A stretch of 64,000 nucleotides of DNA from Papio anubis (lineage: Eukaryota > Chordata > Mammalia > Primates > Cercopithecidae), in assembly GCF_008728515.1 (NCBI RefSeq), contig NC_044985.1, positions 83,863,392 through 83,927,391 on the forward strand, written 5' to 3'. The notes below the pieces were generated by a model, which was not told where the DNA came from, did not search any database, and saw nothing but the letters and a program-made list of their open reading frames with translations. Position numbers and translations under genes: made by a program. Positions 33,426-44,156 of the stretch are shown one piece after another. Position 1 is the stretch's first letter. Every line of letters begins with the position of its first letter.

Positions 33426-33727
33426 GGCCAGGCGTGGTGGCTCACGCCTGTAATTCCAGCACTTTGGGAGGCCAAGGCGGGCGGATCACGAGGTCAGGAG
33501 ATCGAGACCATCCTGGCTAACACGGTGAAACCCCGTCTCTACTAAAAATACAAAAAAAAAAAAAAATTAGCCAGACGTGGTGGCGGGCGCCTGTAATCCC
33601 AGCTACTTGGGAGGCTGAGGCAGGAGAATGGCGTGAACCCGGGAGGAGGAGCTTGCAGTGAGCCGAGACTCCGCCACTGCACTCTGGCCTGGGCGACAAG
33701 GCGAGACTGCATCTCAAAAATAAAAAA
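33426..33727 (+). mobile_element. AluY, full length
   Basis: 'ggccaggcgtggtggctcac' to an A tail, with AluY states ('gatcacgaggtcaggagatc', 'ctaacacggtgaaacc', 'gaatggcgtgaacc') and few decayed CpGs. AAGAATTA occurs immediately before and after. It lacks the GATCCGG state seen in the Alu at 1157. Confidence 0.93.
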
Positions 33728-33879
33728 GAAGAATTAAGCAAGCAATTCGTTTGAGCTGTTGGCATATTGATCTTTAAAGATTTTAAAGTAAAGGCTTCCA
33801 CCTATTCACAAGAACAGACTTTCTTATAATTTGTAAAATATATGTTTCAACAATTAAATGTCCATATACAAAACAATAT

Positions 33880-35175
33880 ACTTCATAACTACTACCATAT
33901 ATAAAATATACCTCAAAATGGATTGTAGACCTAAATATAAAATCTAAAATGATAAAATATCTGGAAACAAACATAGAAGAAAGTATTTGTGACCTTTGGT
34001 TGGCAAGGATTTCTTGGATAAGATACCAAAAGCACAATCCATAAAAGAACAAATTTGACTTCATTAAAATTTAAAACATCTGCTCTTCAGAAGACACAGT
34101 TAAAAGAATGAACAGACAAGCCACAGACTGGGAGAAAATATTCGTAAATCATATATGTGATAGAAAACTTGTATTCTGAATATTTAAAAACTCTCAAAAC
34201 TCAGTAATAAGAAAATAACACATTTTTTAAATGGGCAAAATAAGTGAACAGACATTTCACCAGAGAAGATATTTATGCAGAAAAGATGGTTCGTGAATAA
34301 CCCTGAAGATTCTCTAATGTACCAATTCAGAGTTAAATATGGAAGACATCTAAGCATATAGAAATATGCTCAGCATAATTAATAATTAGTCACTAGGAAA
34401 ATGCTAAGCAAAGCTTCTATGAGTTACCACTTTACACCTATTTAGAATGATTAAAATTGCTGACCATATCAAGTGTCGGTGGGGATGTAGAGGAACAAAA
34501 TGCTCATAGGCTGCCGTATGAATGTAAAATAGTTCAATGTGGAAAAAGTTTCTTATAAAGTTAAACATATACCTACCATATAATCCAATCATTCTGTTCT
34601 CAATTTCCCCAAGCAAAGGTAAAGTATATGTTCACACAAAGACTTTTCTGCAGATACTCACAGCAGCTTTATTGATAATAGCTAAAAACTGGAAACAACA
34701 CATGTCTCCATCAACAGGCAAATGAATAAATAAACTGTGGTATACCATTACAATAGCATACTACTTAGCAATAAAAAGGAATGAACTATTGATACCTAAA
34801 GCAATGTGGACAATTCTTAAAATAATTATGCAGAGTAAAAGAAGCCAGCCCCCTCCCCAAAAAGAATACATAATATGTATATAAAATTATATAAAATGGA
34901 AATTAATCTATACTGACAGGAACCAGATCAGTGGTTACCTGGCAGAATGTTGGGTGAAGGGAGGTCTCCGGAGGGGGAAGGAAGTAAATGAGGATGGGAT
35001 TACAATGGGACACAAACAGAAAACTTTTAGGGGTTATGACTATGTTCCCTATCTTGACTGTGATGAAAGTTTAAAAGGCATATATATATATGCCAACACT
35101 TATGCAATTGTACACTTTAAATATGTGCAATTTATTGTTAGTCAATTATACCTCTATAAAATATTAAATAAATGA
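33880..35175 (+). mobile_element. L1M, ORF2 end plus 3' UTR, carrying a 65-base foreign insert
   Basis: A continuous plus-strand L1 run: 'caaaatggattgtagacctaa', 'aaagaacaaatttgacttc', 'cacagactgggagaaaat', 'gaacagacatttcaccagagaag', then after the insert 'ttaccactttacacctat', 'tggaaacaacacatgtctcc', and the 3' UTR with 'tcttgactgtgatgaaag', 'tgcaattgtacacttt' and 'tcaattatacctctataaa'. Frames are broken. Confidence 0.88.
34271..34335 (+). repeat. Dispersed duplicate Q inside L1M (partner 33098-33164)
   Basis: L1 text breaks at 'gagaagatatt' and resumes at about 34336 ('aaatatggaagacatc'). The 65 bases between are not L1 and match 33098-33164. This indicates a copied insert rather than an L1 feature. 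Confidence 0.8.
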
Positions 35176-36830
35176 AATTTAAGTATATATTTGTTGAAAA
35201 TATCTAGCCATATTTTCATTTGACAATATTTCCTGAATGCTTCCATGCACTGAAGCTATTTTTTAAGAAGATATGAGATGTAACTGTTACCCTCCAAAGG
35301 CTTTCAGAGTTCGGAGGGCTCAAATTTTGGACTTGTGGGACTGAAGCTGTGTGTGTGTAGATTTAGGATATAGAAGTTTAGAGCTCAGGACAGATTTTTG
35401 ATCTGAAAATATAGACATTGGAGTTACCAGATATACAGAGTTAATGAAATAACTTGCATGAAAGATATGCCTAGAAATAGGTTCTAGACTGAGAAGTGGA
35501 AAGAACTGAGGATAGAACACTAGAAACACTAATATTCAAGAGGCAGGAGAGGGAAGATAAGCCAATTTGAGACCAAACAGAAAGTGAGCAGGGAGTTTGG
35601 ATGAGAACTCACAGCGACAGCACAAGGAGTAGAGCGTTCTCAAAAGGAGGACAGTGTCAAATGACTCGGGGGATGCAAAAGATAAGGAGTGAACAGTGTC
35701 AATCGAATTTAGCAACTATGTCTCCAGTGGCCTTGGTGAGAGCACTTTTTGTGTCACTGCATTGAGGAAGCCAAACACTGGTACACTAATATTCTTGCTT
35801 TGCACGTTGGTTTTTGTAAAGGAGGCAGAAAAGAAACAGTTGGATATTTGAATTATTCCTTCTCAGACAGGACATTATAACACACTAGAGCATTAAAAAG
35901 ATGATGTTCATGTGTCTAGACTTCTGTCTCTCAATTCTCTGCTCTTTTTTCCCCCATGTGAACACAATCATAGTTTCCTAATTTTGATCAAAATGTATGG
36001 CAGTCATTGCTCCATTATCCTTTTTCTCCTTCACTCAAGTCCCTGGCCCCCTTATTCCTTTCCAGTTCCACCTCTCCCCTCCACCACCTCCACTTCTTTA
36101 CACTCTTTCCTCTCCTGCCATCTTTATGCACCCAGGAATCTGGTCCAGATAGGAGGGGGGAGTTTAAAGTGCCAGAGCAGGCAGGGCCTAGAGTATGATC
36201 ACCAGGCTTGTTAGCAACCAGATGCTGATAGATTTCCCCAATGAGAATGACACTGAAATATCTCTGAAATCTTTGCTTCTTTTTGTCCATGGCTGCAGAT
36301 GCAGTTCATTTGCTCTTTGATATAATGACCTACCTGGTCCCCTCCCGTGAGATGGCCCTTACAGCCGTCTTACACCTGCTCACAGCTGCAGGCATTTGGC
36401 TGTTTTCTGTAGGTCGTGGCTGTTCTGCCTGTGGCTTATTGGGAAAAGAAAATGCTTGGTGGGAGGGTTTTGGATTTGGATTTGAGTAGCTCTCTCAGTG
36501 AACTAGGCTTTGAGGAGTGTTGCTAGTCTGGTTTTCATCTTACGTTCTGGTCCTAGCAACTAGGCTTCTTCCTTTTTCCCTGCCTTGTACTAGAATTCTT
36601 GAAACATAATCCCCTTCTCGGCTTCCTATTCCTTAGTGCCTGTTTTGTTACCTGGCTACATCAGACAGGAATTCCAACTGGCTGCTTGTAACCAACTTAG
36701 GGAGTAACAGTGGTTTAAATAAAAGTTTTTCTGTCACATAAAAAACATCCAAAAGTAGATAGTCTCAGACTGTTCGATGGCTTCTCAGTAGTCCGAGACC
36801 AAGATGGGTTCTTACTGGAACATCAGCCTT
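35176..36830. other. Intergenic, mostly unassigned
   Basis: About 35575-35760 resembles a common old mammalian repeat ('gtgaacagtgtcaatcgaatttagcaac') that I cannot name. No exon or promoter was recognised. Confidence 0.4.
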
Positions 36831-36840
36831 GGCATTGGTT

Positions 36841-37032
36841 TCTCTCTTCCTTTCTTCCTTTCTTCCTTTCTTCCTTTCTTCCTTTCTTCCTTTCTTTCTT
36901 TCTTTCTTTCCTTCCCTTCCTTCCTTCCTTCCTTCCTTCCTTCCTCCCTCCCTCCCTCCCTCCCCCCCTTCCTTCCTTTCTCCCATTCTTTCCTTTCTTT
37001 CTCTCCCTCCTTTTTTCTTTCTTTCTCTCTTG
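36841..37032. repeat. Pyrimidine microsatellite (TTTC/TTCC/TCCC)n
   Basis: About 190 bases of almost pure C/T: TTTCTTCC units, then CTTT, TTCC, CCTC and mixed units. It abuts the T-tail side of the Alu at 37034. Reading frames through it (Phe-Leu-Pro-Ser repeats) are artefacts. Polypurine/polypyrimidine tracts of this length can form triplex DNA. Confidence 0.95.
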
Positions 37033-37033
37033 T

Positions 37034-37268
37034 CAGGGTCTCACTCTGTCACCTAGGCTAGAGTGTAGTGCTGCGATCACAGCTCATTATAGCCTCAAAC
37101 TCCTGCAAGCGATCCTCTTGCCTCAGCCTCCCGAGTAGCTAGGACCGGAGGTGCACACCACCATACCCAACTAATTTAATTTAACTTTTTGTAACCTGGC
37201 CTCAAGTGATCCTTCTGCCTCAGTCTCCCAAAGCACTGGGATTATAGGTGTAAGCCACCACTCCTGAC
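37034..37268 (-). mobile_element. AluJ, minus strand, internally deleted
   Basis: 'agggtctcactctgtcaccta', 'cagcctcccgagtagctagga' and 'cagtctcccaaagcactgggat', ending 'ccaccactcctgac'. About 50 bases are missing in the middle of the monomer nearer its end. A TTGGTTT pair at 36835 and 37270 encloses both microsatellite and Alu. Confidence 0.85.
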
Positions 37269-37278
37269 GTTGGTTTTC

Positions 37279-39260
37279 ATTTTCAAGTTTACCTCCTGGC
37301 CCAAATTGTCTGTTGAAGCTCCAGCCATCAGGGTTGTCTTCCAAGGAAAAAACTGGAGAAAGGGGGAAAGCAGGCAAAAGGCACAAAGCAGTCATTTGTC
37401 CTCTTTTTACAGAACTTTCCAGAGATTTCCACCTAGAAACTTATCCTTGTATTTCATTGGCTAAAGATTAGTCATATGGCCAAACCTTGCTGTGCTAACA
37501 AAATGAAACCAGGGTTCTAAGTAAAAAGGAAACAGTAGATTTTGGGTAGGGAACTAGCAGCCCCTAACAGAATTACTCGGCTTAGAAACTTGCCATTCTC
37601 ATTATATCCGCCCTCTTTCCCTGAACCAGTGTCGTGTTATCACTCTGACTTGGTATCACCTGATAGACTTCTCTACATCTGCCTGCCTGCTGACCACTCA
37701 CCTGGGTCTCCAAATATAGTCTGCTTTGAATGTTTCTATTGCTATGTTTATCGACATGATTGTTCGGTTGCTTGATTTCTCCTAATTGACCTTCCAGGTT
37801 GTTGACACCAGGCTCAGATTACTTTGTCTACTAATTCCTGGTAAACAGTACTTTCCAGTACTGCCAAAGATGCTTACAGTTCCCCTGGGGAAGGGAAGAT
37901 GAGTATATTGCACAAGAGGTAAATGTGGAAAAGGGGCCATGATGTGTTTCATCTGGTTGAAACACATCTAGTCCTGGGCAACAGCTCCTTACCCTGCTTG
38001 AACTGCAGCATCTTCCTCCCGTCTCCTCCCTTGTTTATTCAGTCATGATTTCTACAATACGCCCTGTACTTAAGATTTTCATTCTCAACTTGATAACTGG
38101 ATTGCAACCTTCATACATTTCTCCTCTTGGTAGACTTCTTGCCTCAGAATCATTTTCTGGCTGTTAAGTCTTCAGTCTTCAAAGTCCTCTTGAAATTATG
38201 TTTTCTTGACTTTCTCCTTCACCTGGTCTATCAGACACCTATTTTCATTAGTAGCATTTCCAGGCTGAACCCTGAGACTGATGATAAACAAGTGTGTTTA
38301 CTTCTAGTGGTTTGTTCGAGCAGGCTTGTATTGGCTTGGGAGAGCTGATTGTTAAAAACAAAATAATTATAAAAATATAACTTGTTAAACTGTTGGTAGC
38401 TTGAAATTAGCCATGGTAGGAGTATGTACAACATGGAAATTGGCAAACACTATTAATTAGGGCTTTCTTTTTTTTCCAAAGAGGTGTCTACCAGCACGCC
38501 ATTGCTTGTTTCTCTCCGTCATTGACTCCTGAATGCGCACGCTCATGTGCGCACAAACACTTCTCATCCGAGATCCTTATATCTTCAGTCTCCAGCTTAC
38601 AGATAACCCTTCCACACTCAGCTATAGCCAGTGATTCAACATTTCATCATGGAATATATATTTTGAAAATACATCCTGGACCCTAAAAAGACTTTTCCAA
38701 AACTGCTGACCTGGCTATTTGAGAACTGCTAATGTAGTCCATCTGTATGCCTTCAGAACACATATAATCATATGGAGGAATCATTTGTGGGGGAAAAACC
38801 TACATCCTGGTATTTCAGTAGAGGGAATTTATTGATCAACATCAGAGATGACTCATCACAGAATATTAACTTCTGTGAAATTAATATTGGGTGAAAGAGG
38901 ACCAATTAATGATTACAGGTATTTCAGAAAGCCTGGTGCACACTGTGCAATGATCAAGCTGCATGAACGAACCAAAATGTCAAGATGCTTTGCCTTTGAC
39001 AGGAATTGTATCAATTCTCATAATGCCATTACCTCTTATTGATCAGGACCTCTGTTCCGTATGTCTTTGATTAATAGCAATGAAAAATGAATTAATTATT
39101 ACTTATAATTACAGTATTTTAGTAAACAAAATTATTCAACTCATGGAAGAAAGAGAATAAAAAGGATTATGAAAACCTGGGAACCACTAGACTATGCCAA
39201 TTTTTTATTATATTGAGAAGCTAATATTTCTTTGTTTAAAAGCACGTAGCATTTGCTAAT
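37279..39260. other. Intergenic, unassigned
   Basis: No family recognised. A 20-base CpG-retaining inverted repeat lies at 38534-38553 (separate entry). Confidence 0.4.
38534..38553. promoter_or_regulatory. Possible NRF1-like palindromic site
   Basis: TGCGCAC, six bases, then GTGCGCA: a perfect 7-base inverted repeat with four CpGs in otherwise CpG-poor DNA. TGCGCA cores resemble the NRF1 recognition sequence. Function is inferred only. Confidence 0.25.
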
Positions 39261-39261
39261 A

Positions 39262-39498
39262 TTATAGACTAAAGCACATGCTGTGGAGACAGACTGCTTG
39301 GGTCATATTAGAACTTTGCCACTTACTAGCCCTGGGATTTGGGGCAAATTGCTTAATCTCTCTGTGCCTTAGTTTTCTCATCTATAAAATGGATGTAAAA
39401 GCATCTACCTCACACAATGACTGTAAAACTAAAATGAAAAAACACATGAAATGCTCAGAATGGTGATTAGCATATAGTAAATAATTAATAAACATTTG
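39262..39498 (+). mobile_element. MIR SINE, near full length
   Basis: 'tgtggagacagactgcttggg', 'ttgccacttactagccctggga', 'cttaatctctctgtgccttagttttctcatctataaaatgg', then 'agcatatagtaaataattaataaac'. It covers essentially the whole MIR consensus. Confidence 0.88.
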
Positions 39499-39504
39499 CT
39501 CTCA

Positions 39505-39690
39505 TTTTCATCCTTGATATTATTTTGTAGGAGTTTCAGTGTACCAGGAACTGTGCTATAGGCTGTACGTGCAATCTCCTCTAACCTTATCATTAAGCCC
39601 ATTTTATGAGTAAGGAAACTGACCCTCAGTAGAAATGATGTAACTTTTCCATGGTCTTGGGCTAGTAAGTGTGAAAGAGTTTGGCTCAAT
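39505..39690 (-). mobile_element. MIR SINE, minus strand
   Basis: 'gtgtaccaggaactgtgctata', then 'cattttatgagtaaggaaactgaccctcag' and 'gggctagtaagtgtg' follow the reverse MIR order. It lies tail-to-tail with the MIR at 39262-39498. Confidence 0.8.
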
Positions 39691-40660
39691 ATCTTTTAGG
39701 AGATTTCATTTAAATGGTAGAAAGATGTAAAACCACAGCTTGCATTGGAATTCAAGCCATCCTGATATTTAATATTTTACTGGGAAATTCTTACTTCATA
39801 GTCAACTGAACCCATGCATGTGGTAGCATAAACTATTCTTGTTCTGTCTTCAGTGGAGACAGAAGAGCTCACTCATAAACATCCCTGTGTTTTCACTTGA
39901 ACTGCTATTAAGTTGCCCTCCTGACTTGTCTTCGGTAGGTTTTACAAACACACAGCTCCCATAGGCCTTCCCCATGAATGCTATTTGTTAGCCACAGAAT
40001 AATCTCCACAAAAGTATTTCTACTTCCTCTAACAGTAATTTTTAAATTAGACTTTAAATCTAAAGTTCATTACTAGTGTAAGCAGAGCACAATATCCTTT
40101 GGCTGAACTTGCTTCATTTATGAAGAAGCTGAATATAAAGATCCTTTCTCTCTGTCTTGGACTTTCTTATTCCACCTTCTTATTTAGAAGCTGCTGCCTA
40201 CAATGCACTACAATGTATATAATACGTATTTTAATAAGTATTTAATAAGTTCTTCTTTTAAGTTTCAAGTTGCATATCATTTTGTGTCACAGGGGTGAGT
40301 CTAGACTCACTTACATTTAGTTGTGCAATCAGGAAGACACATGACAGTGTGAATATTTTTTAAACACAAGTATTGTATCACTATCCATTCATTCACTTTT
40401 TCTGGGCCAGTCACCGTGCTAGACACCAGGACCAAAGAACACAGTCCCTGCTCAGGGAGCACATAAGTCTCATAAGGGAGGCCAATATACAGTTACCTAA
40501 TTATTGTGATAGAGCAATGCACAGGAATCAATAGGAACATGGGGAAAAGAGCAGCGAAGAGACCCTGAAATGTAGAGATAATACAGTCTGATCAAGAATG
40601 CTAGGGAGCCAGTCAGAGGCCCTGGCTCTAATCCCACTTTTACAATTAATTATTATGCCA
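39691..40660. other. Intergenic, unassigned
   Basis: About 40390-40540 ('accgtgctagacaccaggacc', 'ccctgctcagggagcac') looks like an old mammalian repeat I cannot name. Nothing else was seen. Confidence 0.4.
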
Positions 40661-40661
40661 T

Positions 40662-41068
40662 CTGTTAAGGGCTGAATTGTGCCATCCCAAAAAAGATCTG
40701 TTGGAGTTCTAACCCCCAGTACTTCAGAATGACCTTATTTGGAGATATGGGCTTTAAAATGAGGTCCTTAGGGTGGGCCCTAGTTCAATATAACTGATGT
40801 CCTGCGAAAAGGGGGAAATTTGGACATAGAGACAGACATATGTAGAGGGAAGATGATGTGAACAGACACAGAGAGAACATGGCCATCCATAAGCCATGAG
40901 AGACCTTTCCTTCACAGCTCTCAGAACGAACCAACCCTGCCTGTACTTTCAGCCTCCAGAATTGTGAGACAACTTTCAGTCTCTGGAACTGTGAGACAAT
41001 ATATTCCTATTGTTTAAGCCACTCAGTTTGTGGGTTTTTGTTACAACAGCCCTAGCAAACTAATATGC
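40662..41068 (+). mobile_element. MLT1-type MaLR LTR
   Basis: 'tgttaagggctgaattgtgcc', 'taacccccagtacttcagaatgaccttatttgg', 'gggtgggccctagttcaatat', 'aaagggggaaatttggacat' and 'tttaagccactcagt' lead to 'agccctagcaaactaat'. It is a solo LTR-like element. A local duplication of 'gaactgtgagacaa' around 40960-40999 is visible. Confidence 0.75.
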
Positions 41069-41536
41069 CATCGCAGTGTCACAAGCCTATCCCATGCTTT
41101 GGGTATGCTTCAGGTATCCCATGCTAGGCAAGGCCAGTCCCATGTTTGGGAAGATTTGGGCAAAAAGCACTCAGAGCACAACTAACCAGAAACATGCCTG
41201 CATCTGCCTGCAGCTTGTTCTTACTCTGTGACCCAGATGAATTCAAAGGTTTCTCTTTAAATACTGAATCTGAGTCTATGATAAGACCCACTAAACCTCC
41301 CCAATGTGACATCCAGAAACACCACCAGTAGTCCTTTGCTTGTAAGGTAAGTAATATATACTATTGTAGAGAATTTTAGAGTATAAGCTAAATTCAATAA
41401 AAATAAAACTTCGTGTTAAATAACAGATCAACATGACATTACTTAAAACAAATGGTTAATAAACATGCAAGATTTTCTATCTCACTGGTAATCAGATTTA
41501 TGACAAAAACTGCTCTTGGTAAATGGAAGATGCTAA
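41069..41536. other. Unassigned non-coding sequence
   Basis: No recognised feature. Confidence 0.4.
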
Positions 41537-41538
41537 TA

Positions 41539-42030
41539 CAGTTCACCCTTCAGCAATACGAGGTCTAGAAGTGTTGACCCCCATGCAGTTGAAAATCTGG
41601 GTATAACTTTCAACTCCGCCAAAACTTAACTATTAGTAGCCTACTGTTAACTGTAGGGCTTACTAATAACATAAACAGTAGATTAGCTATGTGATATGTA
41701 TTATGTGTTGTATTTTTACAATAAAGTAAGGTAGAGAAAAAATGTTACTAAGAAAATTATTATAAGTAAGAGGAAATATATTTTTATTCACTAAGTGGAA
41801 GTGGATCATCATAAAGGTCTTCATCCTTACTGTCTTCACATTGAGTAGATTGCGGAGGAGGAGGAAGAGGAGGGCTGGTCTTGCTCTCAGGGTTGGCACA
41901 TGCAGAATAGGTGGAGGAAGTGAAAGAAGAGGCAGAAGAGGCAGGCACACTGGGTGTAAATGTTATTGAAAATAATCCACATATAAGTGGACCCACACAG
42001 TTCAAATCCATGTTGCTCAAGGATCATCTG
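41539..42030. mobile_element. Tigger1/MER2-type DNA transposon, internally deleted
   Basis: Starts CAGTTCACCCTTCAGCAA and ends with the inverted version (TTGCTCAAGGATCATCTG), flanked by TA on both sides (41537-41538 and 42031-42032) as expected for pogo/Tigger insertions. The interior keeps the C-terminal part of the transposase region on the minus strand (...EDLYDDPLPLSE) within a frame at 41784-42020. At 492 bases against ~2.4 kb for an autonomous Tigger1 it is a deletion derivative. Confidence 0.88.
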
Positions 42031-42032
42031 TA

Positions 42033-42615
42033 CACATCAGAGAACAAATGCATGCATCCTGAATGAGTGATAGCCTATTCACTTAGAATACACACTGGTT
42101 CCATTTGTCTTTCTGTTGGCACAATCTGAACCTAAAATTATCTTCCTAGAATACACAGTGACATGAAACCTTTAAAACAAACAAACAAAAACTCCCCCTA
42201 TTAGGTACATTTTCATTTCAGGCAACTCTTCTGAGGAGAGAAGGTTTGAACACAAAAAATGCCTGAAACAATGAAAAGATAACCTAATATTTAGCTCCTG
42301 TATAGACTGAACAAGTTCAGCCAAAGTGCATTGTTTGGGTTTCTTCTTTCCAACATGTTTTACCCTTAGGCCAGCAAAGTTATACTTTCTCTTCTCACCC
42401 CAAGTCTTCATCTTTTCTGGAAAATTTCCAAGCAGAGCCCTGGTCTCAGGTCATAACAACTTGATCTGCTGCACCAGAACACCAAGGGAGTGAGTCACCC
42501 CTTTGGATTTGCCCCGGCAGGTCTTCAACAAGTCTTTGTTTCTCTGCCCATCCATCCTTCCCCTCAACTGCTTGGCGTTGGCCAGTGTCCACAATGGGTT
42601 TTTCTTTTAGTTTCT
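42033..42615. other. Unassigned non-coding sequence
   Basis: No recognised family or exon. Confidence 0.4.
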
Positions 42616-42619
42616 GTTG

Positions 42620-43715
42620 CCTTCCATCTTTTTACTTTTAAAAAAATTATAATGATAAAAATGTGCACAAAGTTAAAAGGGCAAGTTTCACCCCTTTCAC
42701 CATCACCCTAAGGGTCAAAGGGTTATCAGGGTCAACAGTGTGAGTATCCTTCAAGAGACAAGAATTTCCATCCTCCCCACCCTGCCCCCTTGCTGTTTAG
42801 AGCTCATACTGTACACAGTGTCCTGACTTGCTCTTATCACTCAAAAATATATCATGGACACTCTTCCATGTCAACACATACATAGCTCCCTCATTTTTAA
42901 ACAGCTATTTGTTTTTCTACAGTGTAGATGTGCCCAAATAGAGAAATAGATGAACCATTCCTCTATTTATAAAAGTGGAATGTGGTCCAAATTCTTTTGG
43001 CCCTTACAAATAATATTACAATCGCCATATCTGTAAATATATTTTTGCACACTTAATATTTCTGTAGATTAAATCACTTGTAGTAGAAAAGTGTGGTTAA
43101 AGGATACATGCATTTTTAATATCTATAGGTACTGCAAATTACTTTCCAAAAATCTTTATTAATTCATGCTCCAGTCAGCTAAGTATGAAAGTTCCTATTT
43201 CTTATAGACACAAACACCTGATAGTAAACTATATTTTTGCCAATCTGACAAATCATAGATGCTATCTTGTTTTTATTTATGCTATGATCATTGATGAGGT
43301 TGGGTATGTTTTCAGATGCTTATTAGCACATAGTCCTTCTTTTGAGAATTGTCTATTTTCTTTGTCCATTTTCTTATTTTGCTTCCTCTCTTTTTTCATA
43401 TTGCTTTCAAGAAGCTGTCTGTATTACCCATATTAACCCTTTCCTGTTGTGTATACATGTTGCATATATTTTCTCCCCTTAGGTAACATTTTTTATGGTA
43501 CACTTCGTTTGATAGAAATGTTAAAATTTTTGTAGTCTTATCTGTTTAATTTTTTTCTGTTACAGTTTCTGAAATTTTTTTCACAATATTTCTAATTAGT
43601 AATTATAAAGATAACCAATATTGTAAAAGTCTCCTATATTTTCTTTTAGTCTTTTACAGTTTTTAATGTTTAGATTATTAATCCTTCTGGAATTTTTCCG
43701 GAATATGAGCTAGGA
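42620..43715 (-). mobile_element. L1M (L1ME-like), minus strand
   Basis: Minus-strand L1 text in order: 'tatcatggacactcttccatgtca', 'acatacatagctccctc', 'ttaaaggatacatgca', 'ttactttccaaaaatc', 'gtcagctaagtatgaaag', 'gagaattgtctattttctttgtccattttc' and 'aatccttctggaatttttcc'. All frames are short. Confidence 0.8.
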
Positions 43716-43760
43716 CAGTGTATTAGTCATGCTTCATTCAACAGAAGGATTTTTTTTTCT

Positions 43761-43802
43761 CAGATAACAATTGTGGGTGTTCAGATAACAACTGTGGGTG
43801 TT
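43761..43802 (+). repeat. Two tandem 21-base units
   Basis: CAGATAACAATTGTGGGTGTT is followed at once by the same unit with one T-to-C change. Confidence 0.9.
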
Positions 43803-43934
43803 CAACAAGCAGACACAGGTATATTAAGTGTTTATATTAAATGTTTTAATATCAGGTATTTGTGAGTGTCTATAAGAAATAGTGACAGGGTGACTCACAG
43901 ACCCAGGCTCCTTCCATCCTAGCCTCCTCTTGAT

Positions 43935-44156
43935 AAGGTGTCAGCAAATTACAACCCACAGGTCACATGCAGTCCACTGCCTGTTTTTGTAAATAAAGTA
44001 TTATTGGAACATAGTCATGCCTATTTGTTTACATAGTGCCTATGGCTGCTTTCCATAAAACAGCAGAGTTGAGCAATTGTGATAGAGACTATATGATCCA
44101 CAAAGGCTAAAGTATTTACTATTTGGCCCTTTACAGAAAAAGTTTGCTGACTTCTG
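43935..44156 (+). mobile_element. hAT-Charlie non-autonomous element (MER1-type), near full length
   Basis: From 'gtgtcagcaaattacaaccca' through 'tttttgtaaataaagtattattggaaca', 'tatggctgctttcc', 'cagcagagttgagcaattg' and 'atttactatttggccctttacag' to 'aaaagtttgctgacttctg'. The ends are imperfect inverted repeats of each other. It is the same family as 8582-8778. Confidence 0.85.

Noticed and set aside
36804..37061. Phe/Leu/Pro/Ser-repeat proteins on the plus strand and Lys/Glu/Gly-repeat proteins on the minus strand
   Set aside because: They are simple translations of a pyrimidine microsatellite.
41784..42020. 78-codon minus-strand frame as a novel acidic protein
   Set aside because: It is the C-terminal remnant of a Tigger transposase region inside the element at 41539-42030.
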